Virus record (IMG/VR): IMGVR_UViG_3300025138_000374
Location: 1 to 23,367 of that record
Source: a virus
Strand: one strand, 5' to 3'
DNA: 23,367 nucleotides
Shown here: positions 14,207 through 21,022 of the stretch, piece after piece
Layout of the letters: the number at the start of each line of letters is the position of its first letter
Position numbering within the stretch: position 1 is the first letter of the stretch
Notes under the pieces: model-generated
The model's input: only the letters and a program-made list of their open reading frames with translations
Told to the model about the DNA's origin: nothing
Databases searched by the model: none
Program-made: the position numbers and the translations under genes

Positions 14207-14668
14207 ATGATTTACTATAGTACAAAAACGTATGGACATAATATAGGTCTAAGTGCAGTGTTTCGTCAGCCTAATGCTGATCATTCACATTGTCATTTAT
14301 TACATGGTTATAGTCTACAATTTAAATTTACATTTGCATGTTATAAATTAGATAATAAGAATTGGGCTGTAGACTTTGGTGGTCTTAAACCTTTGAAAGC
14401 TTGGCTTGAAGATCAATTTGATCATAAGTTGTGCTTAGATCAAGATGATCCATTTATGAGAAAGTTTATTGAACTAGAAGATTTAGATTTAGTTAAAATA
14501 AGAACTTTTGCTGGAGTTGGAGCAGAGAAGTTTGCTGAACATGCTTTCCAGTTTGCTGATACTATGATAAGAGATAAAACTTTAAGTAGATGTTGGGTAC
14601 ATGCTGTTGAATGTGCAGAACATGGAGCTAACAGTGCAATTGTGAAAAAGGAATATATTAATGAATAA
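14207..14668 (+). CDS. queD: QueD-type 6-carboxytetrahydropterin synthase (divergent)
   Basis: A 153-aa T-fold protein, 8 bases after queE with a GGAGAG ribosome binding site. It would turn dihydroneopterin triphosphate into 6-carboxytetrahydropterin. Matches to QueD are C29 in HSHCHLLHGY (catalytic Cys, C-x3-H), AVDFGGLKPL (VxDFxxLK), FDHKLCL (LDHxxL) and VECAEHGANS at the C-terminus. Two of the three usual zinc histidines appear changed: the first (AxHR) reads AVFR and the third (HGH) reads HGY. I recall this SHC...HGY subgroup in bacteria and phages, so other histidines (H11, H26, H28, H30) may bind the metal. It overlaps folE by 8 bases. Confidence 0.85.
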   Translation: MIYYSTKTYGHNIGLSAVFRQPNADHSHCHLLHGYSLQFKFTFACYKLDNKNWAVDFGGLKPLKAWLEDQFDHKLCLDQDDPFMRKFIELEDLDLVKIRTFAGVGAEKFAEHAFQFADTMIRDKTLSRCWVHAVECAEHGANSAIVKKEYINE

Positions 14669-15362
14669 AAATGGTATCTCTGATGTTATTAAACAGAAAC
14701 TTGAAAAAGATGGTAAGCGATATTGGGCTGGTGATAATATATCAGAGTACGTTAATGAAGAAGATAAACAAGCCCTTATAGAAGAGTTAAAAGAAAAGTT
14801 TGAAGGTGTATTAGATAGTTTGTTAATAGATCGTCACAACGATCCTAACTCAATGGATACACCTCGTCGTCTTGCAAAGATGTATATTAATGAAATTATG
14901 GGTGGACGATATGAGAAAGCACCTAAAGTTACAGCTTTTCCTAATACAGATCCTGATACTCGATATGGAGGTATTATTGTTACAAGAGCAGAATTAATAT
15001 CAATGTGCTCTCATCATCACCAACCTGTTAAAGGTGTAGCTTATATTGGACTACTTGCAGGTGTTCAGGTAATTGGTTTATCTAAATATACTCGTATTGC
15101 TCAGTGGTGTGCTAATCGTGGAACATTACAAGAAGAACTTACTATGAGTATAGCTAATGAATTACAAAAGTATACAGGTACAAAAGACATAGCTGTTTAT
15201 GTACAAGCTACACATGGTTGTATGGAACACAGAGGTGTTCTTGCTCATAGCTCACTTACACAAACTACTGAGCTTCGTGGACAATTCTTTAATCCATCAG
15301 TAAAGAATGAGTTCTTAGACTATATAAAAATGCAACAAACATTTGCAGGTACAAGAACATAA
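14661..15362 (+). CDS. folE: GTP cyclohydrolase I
   Basis: A 233-aa protein that opens GTP to dihydroneopterin triphosphate, the first step of folate and 7-deazaguanine synthesis. Zinc ligands are C116 and H119 (CSHHHQPV) and C187 (HGCMEHRGV). GLSKYTRIAQWCANRGTLQEEL (read in parts GLSKYTR, RLQ-like TLQEEL) and NSMDTPRRLAKMYINE are the standard FolE signature blocks. The length fits the family (about 190-250 aa). It overlaps queD and is closed by a strong terminator, so it is the last gene of the que unit. It uses more CGT/CGA codons than neighbours, perhaps reflecting high expression or recent acquisition. Confidence 0.95.
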   Translation: MNKNGISDVIKQKLEKDGKRYWAGDNISEYVNEEDKQALIEELKEKFEGVLDSLLIDRHNDPNSMDTPRRLAKMYINEIMGGRYEKAPKVTAFPNTDPDTRYGGIIVTRAELISMCSHHHQPVKGVAYIGLLAGVQVIGLSKYTRIAQWCANRGTLQEELTMSIANELQKYTGTKDIAVYVQATHGCMEHRGVLAHSSLTQTTELRGQFFNPSVKNEFLDYIKMQQTFAGTRT

Positions 15363-15368
15363 CAGAAT

Positions 15369-15419
15369 AGTGAAGTATAGTTTACTCCTCTCTCACCTAA
15401 ACTATACTTCACTTTTTTT
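15369..15419 (+). terminator. strong rho-independent terminator after folE
   Basis: A perfect 15-bp stem (15369-15383 with 15399-15413, core GTGAAGTATAGTTT) has a 15-base pyrimidine-rich loop and runs into seven T residues (15413-15419). It cleanly ends the queE-queD-folE transcript. Confidence 0.9.
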
Positions 15420-15436
15420 ATAAAAGGAATTATATT

Positions 15437-15787
15437 ATGAAAATATTTTATATATTATGTGGATTAGTAGCTATAACAATGTTATCTAGTTTGTTCAATA
15501 AAGTACAATCAGGCTCTTGGAATGAAAAACCTGTCATGTGTGAACAAAAAGAAATAGCATTAGACACAGTACGCTCAAAAGGTGAGATTCCATTAATAAC
15601 AGGAGTACAAAGTGCTAAGGTTAGAACAACTGAAGGACTTGCACATGCTCCTGTACATATTCCATTACAAATATTTGTAAATTTAAAAACAAAAACATTT
15701 AGTATCTTAGAGTTTCATCCAAGTATTAATAGTGTTTGTATAATAGCTTACGGAGATAATTTTAAACAACTAGGAGCCAAGTCATGA
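15437..15787 (+). CDS. exported or membrane-anchored small protein
   Basis: A 116-aa protein with an N-terminal hydrophobic segment (IFYILCGLVAITMLSSLF, residues 3-20), either a signal peptide or an anchor. The rest is soluble: WNEKPVMCEQKE near 28-39, then a beta-rich domain ending LEFHPSINSVCIIAYGDNF. Two cysteines (C35 and C102) could form a disulfide in the periplasm. There is no lipobox. A weak AAAGGAATT ribosome binding site precedes the ATG. I recall similar exported proteins in marine phages with no known role. It overlaps the next gene by 4 bases (ATGA). Confidence 0.65.
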   Translation: MKIFYILCGLVAITMLSSLFNKVQSGSWNEKPVMCEQKEIALDTVRSKGEIPLITGVQSAKVRTTEGLAHAPVHIPLQIFVNLKTKTFSILEFHPSINSVCIIAYGDNFKQLGAKS

Positions 15788-16167
15788 AGAGTTCGAAAAA
15801 ATATATATGGGTTACATTTGATAAAGAAGGTTTTCATAAGTATCCAGCTGCATTAGATGATCCTAAGTTAGCTACAAAAGATGAATATGATGTATCATTT
15901 TTAGGATATATACACAGACACATCTTTAAATTTAAAGTACAGATTGAAGTGTTTAATGATGACAGAGATATAGAATTTATACAATTCAAAAGATGGTTAC
16001 AAAAATTATATGAAGGTGAACTACAATTAGACTATAAATCATGTGAAATGATATCAGATGAATTAGCTAACAATATAAATGATAAATATCCTGGAAGAGA
16101 TATAATTATTGATGTAAGCGAAGATGGTGAGAATGGAGCTCATTGTGTATATCCGAAATTCGGATAG
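15784..16167 (+). CDS. QueD/PTPS-like T-fold protein lacking the catalytic cysteine
   Basis: A 127-aa protein that I read as a distant 6-pyruvoyltetrahydropterin synthase/QueD relative. FHKYP (H18) matches the AHRLP zinc His, and IHRHIF (H44, H46) matches LHGHSF with both other zinc His. DIEFIQFKRWL matches the VIDFxxLK strand, SCEMISDELANNI matches TSENLAxxI, and VSEDGENGA matches the C-terminal VxExxxxxA. The catalytic Cys four residues before HxH is absent. It could bind pterin or 7-deazaguanine-type substrates, or pair with the QueD at 14207. It follows the exported protein with a 4-base overlap. This is a pattern-based call. Confidence 0.6.
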   Translation: MKSSKKYIWVTFDKEGFHKYPAALDDPKLATKDEYDVSFLGYIHRHIFKFKVQIEVFNDDRDIEFIQFKRWLQKLYEGELQLDYKSCEMISDELANNINDKYPGRDIIIDVSEDGENGAHCVYPKFG

Positions 16168-16188
16168 TTATATCTGAATAGAGGATAA

Positions 16189-17310
16189 ATGTTAGATTTT
16201 AGAGAATATATCAACGAAGCTATTAAAATATCTGCTAATAGAGGAGATGTTGCTGAAATAATATTAGGTGCAGCGGTCACAGCTAGATTTTTCAATGCTC
16301 CTCAAAAAACTACTATTATATCAAAACCTCATATATATGACATGTTGTCTAAAGTGTTAAGATCTCAAGATGTAACATTACATAGATCTGACAAATTATC
16401 TGGTACTGTAAAAGTAGATGATAATATAAGATTTAAAGTAGGTGTTCCAAAAAAAGCTTGGGAATTTATAAGTGATAAAAATAACTGGAAATTGGTAGAT
16501 GATTTATTTGATTCAGCTATAAGTTATGTTAACACTGAAAGAAGATTAAGAGGTCAATCACATGCATTATATGCTAATGGTAAGGTTGATGATATATTTG
16601 TAAACTCTGATGGTACAGGCGATCAAAAAGGTACTAAAGCAGATATTAAACTAATTATTAATGGAAAAGAAGCTCCTCAACAGATATCTCTTAAGGTTGA
16701 AGGAGGAGAACAATTTGGACAGGTAGCTGGTATGACTTTTGATAAACAAATTGAAATTTGGGGAAGACTAGGTATAAATGTTAAACCTATTGAAACTAAG
16801 TTTAATGATAAATTAAAAGATGTAGATTTAAAAGCTACTTTTTCTGATAGAGGTGCTATTGGAATGAAAGAAATTGAAGTAGCTATAAGAGCTGCAGCAG
16901 GCGAAGCATATAGTTATGCAACTAAACAATTAAATCAAAATCTTCCTGCAGATAAATTAATATCATTTCTCAAAACTGCTGCTAACAAAGGTGACTCAAG
17001 AATAGAGTTAATAAAGTTTACAAGTACAGGTTACAAGAAAGCAAAGTTTGGTAAAAATTTTGAAGAGAACCTTAAAACCTTATTTCCTAAATTGACTATA
17101 GAGTTTGAACAAACAACTGATTCAATAGTTCATATATATGATAAAAGTATAGGTCCTAGATCATCTTCAGCTGCAAGATTATTTAGAGTAAGAGGTTTTT
17201 TTCAAAGACCTAGTGCAGTAAAATCAACCGGTGAAAAATATTATAAAGCATACATGAGAAATATTATTGAAGCTGGTGATCTTTTATTTAAAATAGCTAC
17301 AGATAATTAG
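16189..17310 (+). CDS. nuclease-like protein with capsid-targeting-like N-terminus
   Basis: A 373-aa protein with an AGAGGA ribosome binding site. It begins MLDFREYINE-A, closely like the T4 internal-protein targeting peptide MKTYQEFIAE-A, with the cleavage pattern I-x-E at 8-10. Further on, E23 (RGDVAEIILGAAV), D152 (KADIKLII) and S167-L-K169 (QQISLKVEGGEQFGQV) have the order E...D...(S)xK of PD-(D/E)xK nucleases. The C-terminal half is mixed and ends in a basic segment (AARLFRVRGFFQR) and a helix. It sits 52 bases before the dpdA-like gene. Nuclease activity and packaging are both inferred; neither is proven by motifs alone. Confidence 0.7.
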   Translation: MLDFREYINEAIKISANRGDVAEIILGAAVTARFFNAPQKTTIISKPHIYDMLSKVLRSQDVTLHRSDKLSGTVKVDDNIRFKVGVPKKAWEFISDKNNWKLVDDLFDSAISYVNTERRLRGQSHALYANGKVDDIFVNSDGTGDQKGTKADIKLIINGKEAPQQISLKVEGGEQFGQVAGMTFDKQIEIWGRLGINVKPIETKFNDKLKDVDLKATFSDRGAIGMKEIEVAIRAAAGEAYSYATKQLNQNLPADKLISFLKTAANKGDSRIELIKFTSTGYKKAKFGKNFEENLKTLFPKLTIEFEQTTDSIVHIYDKSIGPRSSSAARLFRVRGFFQRPSAVKSTGEKYYKAYMRNIIEAGDLLFKIATDN

Positions 17311-17329
17311 AAAAAAATATTAAATTTCA

Positions 17330-17341
17330 ACTATAATAATT
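17330..17341 (+). promoter_or_regulatory. putative promoter before the dpdA-like gene
   Basis: ACTATAATAATT with TATAAT at 17332-17337 lies in the 52-base gap after the nuclease-like gene. It matches the recurrent element of this window. A GAGAGG ribosome binding site precedes the ATG at 17363. No strong -35 box is seen. Confidence 0.45.
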
Positions 17342-17362
17342 ATATAGTTTGAGAGGTATATT

Positions 17363-18205
17363 ATGATCGATTTTTGTCACATTTCACCAACACCACATTT
17401 AGATTTAGTAGATGGACGTCCTGTTCATCTTGTATTAGCACATTTAATAGAAGTAGACGATAGTTATACTCAATGGTATGTCAACCAGAAAGAAAAGTAT
17501 GACTGTAAAATAATTATGGATAACTCTGCATTCGAGATGTTTAAACAGAATAAACCTATGTATGATCCAAATAAGTTAATTGATATGGGTAAGAAGATAA
17601 ATGCTGACTATATTGTATTATCAGATTATCCTGGGGAAAGATCTGAAAAAACAATTGAAACAGCTAGTATTCAAGGACCAGTATTTAAGGATAGTGGCTT
17701 TGGAACTTTCTTTGTACCTCAAGGTAAAACTGGTGATGTTGAAGATTTAATTACATCTTATATGTTTGCTGCTCAATCACCTGAATTAATTGATTATATT
17801 GGAGTATCAATATTAGCAGCACCATTAGCTTATAATGTTGAACAAGGTAATAACTTACAGAGATTTACTTCAAGATTAAAATTAATGTATGAATTGAGAG
17901 AAAGATATTTCTTCCAAGATATTATGGATAATTATCAAAAGTTACATTTGTTGGGTATGGTTGATGGACCTAATGAAATACTATTTATGGATAGGTTTAA
18001 AAAATATATTGATACTTGGGATTCTTCTGCTGCTATATGGTTAGGATTAAACGATCAAAATTTTGATGGTTCACCTACAGGAAGAATGCAAGGAAAATTC
18101 GAAGAAGAAGTTAACTTTAATTTTAAAACTAATGATAACAAGTTAATGAAGAAAGCTAAAGAAAATATGTTGTATATAGATAAATTATGTGGAGAGATGA
18201 ATTAA
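17363..18205 (+). CDS. dpdA: DpdA-like DNA guanine transglycosylase
   Basis: A 280-aa TIM-barrel protein of the tRNA-guanine transglycosylase superfamily. DpdA enzymes exchange guanine in DNA for a 7-deazaguanine made by FolE, QueD and QueE, protecting phage DNA from restriction. Visible landmarks are IMDNSAFE (D53, like the TDSGGFQ base-binding Asp), VLSDYP (86-90), VPQGKTGD (like the VQGG loop), LHLLGMVDGPNE (194-205) and YIDTWDSSAAIWLG (D217, D220, one likely the nucleophile). The zinc-binding CxCxxC domain of tRNA-TGTs is missing, as in phage DpdA. Partner genes in the same window make the DNA role likely. It overlaps the next gene by one base. Confidence 0.85.
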   Translation: MIDFCHISPTPHLDLVDGRPVHLVLAHLIEVDDSYTQWYVNQKEKYDCKIIMDNSAFEMFKQNKPMYDPNKLIDMGKKINADYIVLSDYPGERSEKTIETASIQGPVFKDSGFGTFFVPQGKTGDVEDLITSYMFAAQSPELIDYIGVSILAAPLAYNVEQGNNLQRFTSRLKLMYELRERYFFQDIMDNYQKLHLLGMVDGPNEILFMDRFKKYIDTWDSSAAIWLGLNDQNFDGSPTGRMQGKFEEEVNFNFKTNDNKLMKKAKENMLYIDKLCGEMN

Positions 18206-18483
18206 TGACTGATTACAAGTATAATGAAGATAAAATAATTAAAGAAGTTAAAGATTATATATCATCAACTTATAGTAAACATTATGTAGGTAAGAATGAA
18301 GTTCAGACAATTGATGTTTGGGATTCAATAGGTATAGCAGAGAATACATGTATGGGTACTTTGATAAAGTATGCTATGAGGTTTGGTAAAAAAGGTAGTG
18401 AAGAAAATGCTAAGTCTGATTTATTGAAACTTATTCATTATGCTGTATTAGTATATCATTTTAGATTTATGGAGAAGAAATAA
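18205..18483 (+). CDS. DUF3310-like small protein
   Basis: A 92-aa protein starting at 18205 (TAATG overlap, GGAGAG ribosome binding site 9 bases upstream). An ATG six codons earlier lies within the dpdA end and is less likely. The segments IDVWDSIGIAENTCMGTLIKY and RFGKKGSEENAKSDLLKLIHYAV match the DUF3310/SaV-like pattern (V-x-D-x-W, N/T-x-IKYI-x-R-x-G-x-K, DLxKxxHY) seen in many phages, often beside nucleotide-metabolism genes. The molecular function is unknown. Confidence 0.75.
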   Translation: MTDYKYNEDKIIKEVKDYISSTYSKHYVGKNEVQTIDVWDSIGIAENTCMGTLIKYAMRFGKKGSEENAKSDLLKLIHYAVLVYHFRFMEKK

Positions 18484-18989
18484 TGATTCACTTAGGTTCA
18501 ATAAATTCAAATAGTAGTTTGTCTAAATGGATGTCTGAGACACAAATACAACCAAATGCTATGGATCTAAAGGTTGATAAGATTTTTAAGATCAATGAAG
18601 ATAAAGTATTTTTAATTGATGAAGATATGAAAGAACATAGAGGGGCTATAGAAATAGAACCTGACCTTAATAATTATTGGCATCTTACACCAGGTTGTTA
18701 TGAAATAATAATGGAAGGTAAAATAAAAATAGCTAAAGATGAAGCTGGATGGGTTATAACAAGATCTACATTAAATAGAAATGGTATATTTATTACATCT
18801 GGTCTTTATGATAGTGGTTATGAAGGTGTTATGGCAGGAGCTTTACATGTACATGTTAACGATGCTATAATTAAAAAAGGAACGAGAGTTGGCCAGTTTT
18901 TGTTATTTAAAGCTGAATCTATGAATATGTACGATGGAGACTATGGAACAGGAAAAGCTGATGAAACTATGTATAAGGATAAAAAATAA
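18483..18989 (+). CDS. dUTPase/dCTP deaminase superfamily protein
   Basis: A 168-aa trimeric-dUTPase-fold protein, chained to both neighbours by 1-base overlaps. Blocks visible are IQPNAMDLKVDKIF (22-35), WVITRSTLNRNGIFI (90-104), LYDSGYEGVMAGALHV (108-123) and KKGTRVGQFLLFKAE (131-145), ending YDGDYG. It would remove dUTP or deaminate dCTP to feed dTTP synthesis. The Glu of the usual LEL/LEF deaminase motif is replaced (MAGAL), while D110 sits where dUTPases have the catalytic Asp, so dUTP hydrolysis is the more likely reaction. The exact activity cannot be settled from sequence. Confidence 0.8.
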   Translation: MIHLGSINSNSSLSKWMSETQIQPNAMDLKVDKIFKINEDKVFLIDEDMKEHRGAIEIEPDLNNYWHLTPGCYEIIMEGKIKIAKDEAGWVITRSTLNRNGIFITSGLYDSGYEGVMAGALHVHVNDAIIKKGTRVGQFLLFKAESMNMYDGDYGTGKADETMYKDKK

Positions 18990-19222
18990 TGAGTGATAAT
19001 TTATATTTTAATGATTTAGAAGATAAAGTAGAAAATAAATTCGAGTTAGTAGTTTTAGCTGCTAGAAGATCTAGAGAAATGTCTCAACCTATTAATAGAA
19101 ACGAAGGAAGAAAATTTAAAAAAAGAACTTCAAGGTCACTTGATGAAATATTTGATGATAAAAGTGATATTGAAGGAATTAAAGAAAGATTAATTATTCA
19201 ATATCAAAAAGAAATAAAATAA
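18989..19222 (+). CDS. RNA polymerase omega-subunit homologue
   Basis: A 77-aa protein. Residues 16-31, NKFELVVLAARRSREM, match the omega (RpoZ) core of E. coli NRFDLVLVAARRARQM, with 10 of 16 identical and most others conservative. DLEDKVE before it corresponds to DAVEKIG. Downstream, RSLDEIFDDKSDIEGI resembles the omega TVIALREIEEGLI segment. Omega binds the C-terminal part of beta-prime and aids polymerase assembly. A phage copy could replace host omega or alter promoter choice. T4 itself encodes other polymerase-binding proteins but no omega. It is embedded by 1-base overlaps between the dUTPase-family and MazG-like genes. Confidence 0.82.
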   Translation: MSDNLYFNDLEDKVENKFELVVLAARRSREMSQPINRNEGRKFKKRTSRSLDEIFDDKSDIEGIKERLIIQYQKEIK

Positions 19223-19632
19223 TGCAGATTCCAACTAATGGATATACAGGATTATCTTATAGAGATGCAGTTGCTAAAAGAATTTCACAAGTGAGTGAGA
19301 TTCAAGCAACTAATCCTGTTGTAACTAATTATATTAATGAAGCTGCTGATCCTAACTCAAAAGTTAACACATTCAAGCCTGAAAAAGAATTATTTGTAGT
19401 TTTAGCAGAAGAATGTGGTGAAGTAATACAAAGTTGTATGAAATATCTTAGATGGGGAATGGATGAGAATAGACATAAAGAATTCAAACAAGAATTGGGT
19501 GACGTCTATTGTATGATTAAACTATTAGAAGAAGCTGGTGTACTTAGCAGAAAAGAATTAGTTGATGCTGCTACAAAGAAAAGACAAAAGCTTCAAGATT
19601 TAAAAGATTTAGAACTAGGAAAAATTCCATGA
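19222..19632 (+). CDS. MazG-like nucleotide pyrophosphohydrolase
   Basis: A 136-aa protein. The helical all-alpha NTP pyrophosphatase motif is visible as E63-E64-C-G-E67 (LAEECGEVIQSCMKYLRWG) and E91-L-G-D94 (QELGDVYCMIKLL), the EExxE...ExxD metal site. Such enzymes hydrolyse NTPs or dNTPs to monophosphates, or lower ppGpp in the infected cell as proposed for cyanophage MazG. The N-terminal 50 residues are poorly conserved in character. It overlaps the next gene by 4 bases (ATGA). Clustering with the dUTPase-family gene supports a nucleotide-pool role. Confidence 0.8.
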   Translation: MQIPTNGYTGLSYRDAVAKRISQVSEIQATNPVVTNYINEAADPNSKVNTFKPEKELFVVLAEECGEVIQSCMKYLRWGMDENRHKEFKQELGDVYCMIKLLEEAGVLSRKELVDAATKKRQKLQDLKDLELGKIP

Positions 19633-20102
19633 TAAGAAACATTAGCAGAAAACAATTTCTATTAAGAATGGATGATGATTCAGATAACTCTTTTGCTCAT
19701 ACTTTTCTTGAGAGATGTGATAAACAAAACTTGTGGCCAGATGCTATAGGTGAAATAAGTGATAATAAACTTATTGGAGGATATGTAGGTGAAATTCAAG
19801 GAACAGTATTCTCAATTGAGTTATTACATGTATTTAAAGATAGTAGACAAAAAGGATATGGAGACAAATTAGTTACTAATGCATTTTGGTATGGATATAG
19901 ATCTGCTAAGTACTTAAAAATTATAGCTAAAGCCAACAGTTGGAAATTTTATAGAAATTTAGGATATGAATCTCTTGGTGAATATAATGCTCATGGAGAT
20001 CATTTAATCTTAGGTAAATATAATAGAGGTATGAAAGTACATTACTTAGACTATGATAACGAAGATCCAATAATAAAAAGAATAATAAAAGAATATTATT
20101 AA
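19629..20102 (+). CDS. GNAT-family acetyltransferase
   Basis: A 157-aa protein with the acetyl-CoA pyrophosphate-binding motif R73-Q-K-G-Y-G78 preceded by a beta strand (SIELLHVFKDS) and followed by a helix. Motif B is AKANSWKFYRNLGYESLGEY, the typical FYxxxGF/Y segment. It transfers an acetyl group to an amine on an unknown target; phage GNATs may modify host proteins such as polymerase. It is the last gene before the promoter at 20122. Confidence 0.85.
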   Translation: MIRNISRKQFLLRMDDDSDNSFAHTFLERCDKQNLWPDAIGEISDNKLIGGYVGEIQGTVFSIELLHVFKDSRQKGYGDKLVTNAFWYGYRSAKYLKIIAKANSWKFYRNLGYESLGEYNAHGDHLILGKYNRGMKVHYLDYDNEDPIIKRIIKEYY

Positions 20103-20121
20103 AATTAAATGCATTTTAGTG

Positions 20122-20152
20122 TTGACTTTAGTATTAAATGTGGGATTATAAT
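20122..20152 (+). promoter_or_regulatory. sigma70-like promoter, copy 2 of a repeated cassette
   Basis: TTGACT (20122-20127) is followed by GATTAT at 20144-20149 (16-base spacer), aligned with the GATAAT of the copy at 11914; an overlapping TATAAT lies at 20147-20152 (19-base spacer). The sequence TTGACTTTAGTxTTAAATGT is shared with copy 1, as is the downstream TTAATTAAGGAGAGA. It should start the transcript of the gene set from 20179. Confidence 0.75.
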
Positions 20153-20178
20153 ACTATAAGTTAATTAAGGAGAGAAAA

Positions 20179-20529
20179 ATGCAATTAGAACTTTTTACAA
20201 ATTCATGGGGAATCAATAGTGGTTTCCAAAATATAGTTGATCAGCTTAATGATCGTTTGCCTTTTGAAGGTAGAGTAGAAAAATCTAGATCTTCTAACAA
20301 GAAGTTAGAGAAATTTAGAATAGCTCAAAACCTACTTCATGATTTATTCAATAACGCTCTTGGAAATAAGAGAGCTCATTTCAAAACATTCTTTGGTTTT
20401 GTTCCAATTAATACATCACAGTATTCATATCCTGTAACAGCTGATAGATGGACTCAAGTTGAGAATGAGATGTCTGAGCTTATGATTGATATAATATTTA
20501 ATGCAGCTTATGAACAAGGAGTTAAGTAA
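20179..20529 (+). CDS. 116-aa protein of unknown function
   Basis: It has its own promoter and a strong AAGGAGAG ribosome binding site. The product begins MQLELFTNSWGINSGFQN and continues with a helical domain (KKLEKFRIAQNLLHDLFNNALGN), an aromatic stretch (FKTFFGFVPINTSQYSYP) and a final helix (NEMSELMIDIIFNAAYEQG). No signal or membrane segment. As first gene after a dedicated promoter it is probably expressed early and strongly. No family recognised. Confidence 0.7.
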   Translation: MQLELFTNSWGINSGFQNIVDQLNDRLPFEGRVEKSRSSNKKLEKFRIAQNLLHDLFNNALGNKRAHFKTFFGFVPINTSQYSYPVTADRWTQVENEMSELMIDIIFNAAYEQGVK

Positions 20530-20732
20530 TGAGTATGAGTAGAACACTTCAGTTAGCTAAAGATGCTAAAAAATTATCTAACATAAGAATGTATGTTTTT
20601 GATGAGATTAACAAAATAGAAGAAGTTGTTAAGAGTTTAAAACATAGTGGAGATCATCTTAAAGGTTATGGTTTAGGTGAGTATACAGTTCTGAAGAAAA
20701 TATTTGAATTAACTCAAGGAGAAGATCAATAA
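20529..20732 (+). CDS. 67-aa helical protein of unknown function
   Basis: The start overlaps the preceding stop (TAATG). A second ATG two codons on (20535) is also possible. The product is charged and helical (TLQLAKDAKKL, EINKIEEVVKSLKHSGDHLKG) and ends ELTQGEDQ. Its codon use and 1-base overlaps on both sides support a real gene. Family unknown. Confidence 0.65.
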   Translation: MSMSRTLQLAKDAKKLSNIRMYVFDEINKIEEVVKSLKHSGDHLKGYGLGEYTVLKKIFELTQGEDQ

Positions 20733-21022
20733 TGTCATTATATCCTAATATAAATGAAATCAGTGTTAATAGATGCGTTCCTTATTATCTAATGAGTAGT
20801 TATTTGTATTACAAAGAAGACAAATATGTTCTTCATGATAATGATTATGATTTGTTATGTAAAAGAATAATCAAAGAATGGGATTCAATTACTCATTTCC
20901 ATAAACATTTTATTGATTTAGATTCATTGAAAGCTGGAACTGGTTTTAGTAATGAATATAATAATAGAATTGTATCAGCAGCTTGTACGTGGTATCATGA
21001 TTATGAGAAAGAAATAAGTTAA
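20732..21022 (+). CDS. small protein resembling the NAD-ligase Ia domain
   Basis: A 96-aa protein with 1-base overlaps at both ends. YYLMSSYLYYKEDKYVLHDNDYDLLCKRI resembles the N-terminal Ia domain of NAD-dependent DNA ligases (Y-x-Y-Y...sDxxYDxLxxxL), which holds NMN. HFHKHFIDLDSLKAGTGF follows. No adenylation domain is attached, so it is not a ligase itself. It may bind NAD or NMN, or simply share a helical hairpin. I recall similar stand-alone proteins in T4-like phages without assigned function. Confidence 0.6.
   Translation: MSLYPNINEISVNRCVPYYLMSSYLYYKEDKYVLHDNDYDLLCKRIIKEWDSITHFHKHFIDLDSLKAGTGFSNEYNNRIVSAACTWYHDYEKEIS

Noticed and set aside
16150-16166. Short palindrome TATCCG-AAATT-CGGATA over the stop codon of the T-fold gene
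   Set aside because: A 6-bp stem without a following T run; too weak for a terminator and possibly chance.
18483-18989. Firm call as dCTP deaminase
   Set aside because: The catalytic Glu of the deaminase LEL motif is not present at the expected place, so only the superfamily is assigned.
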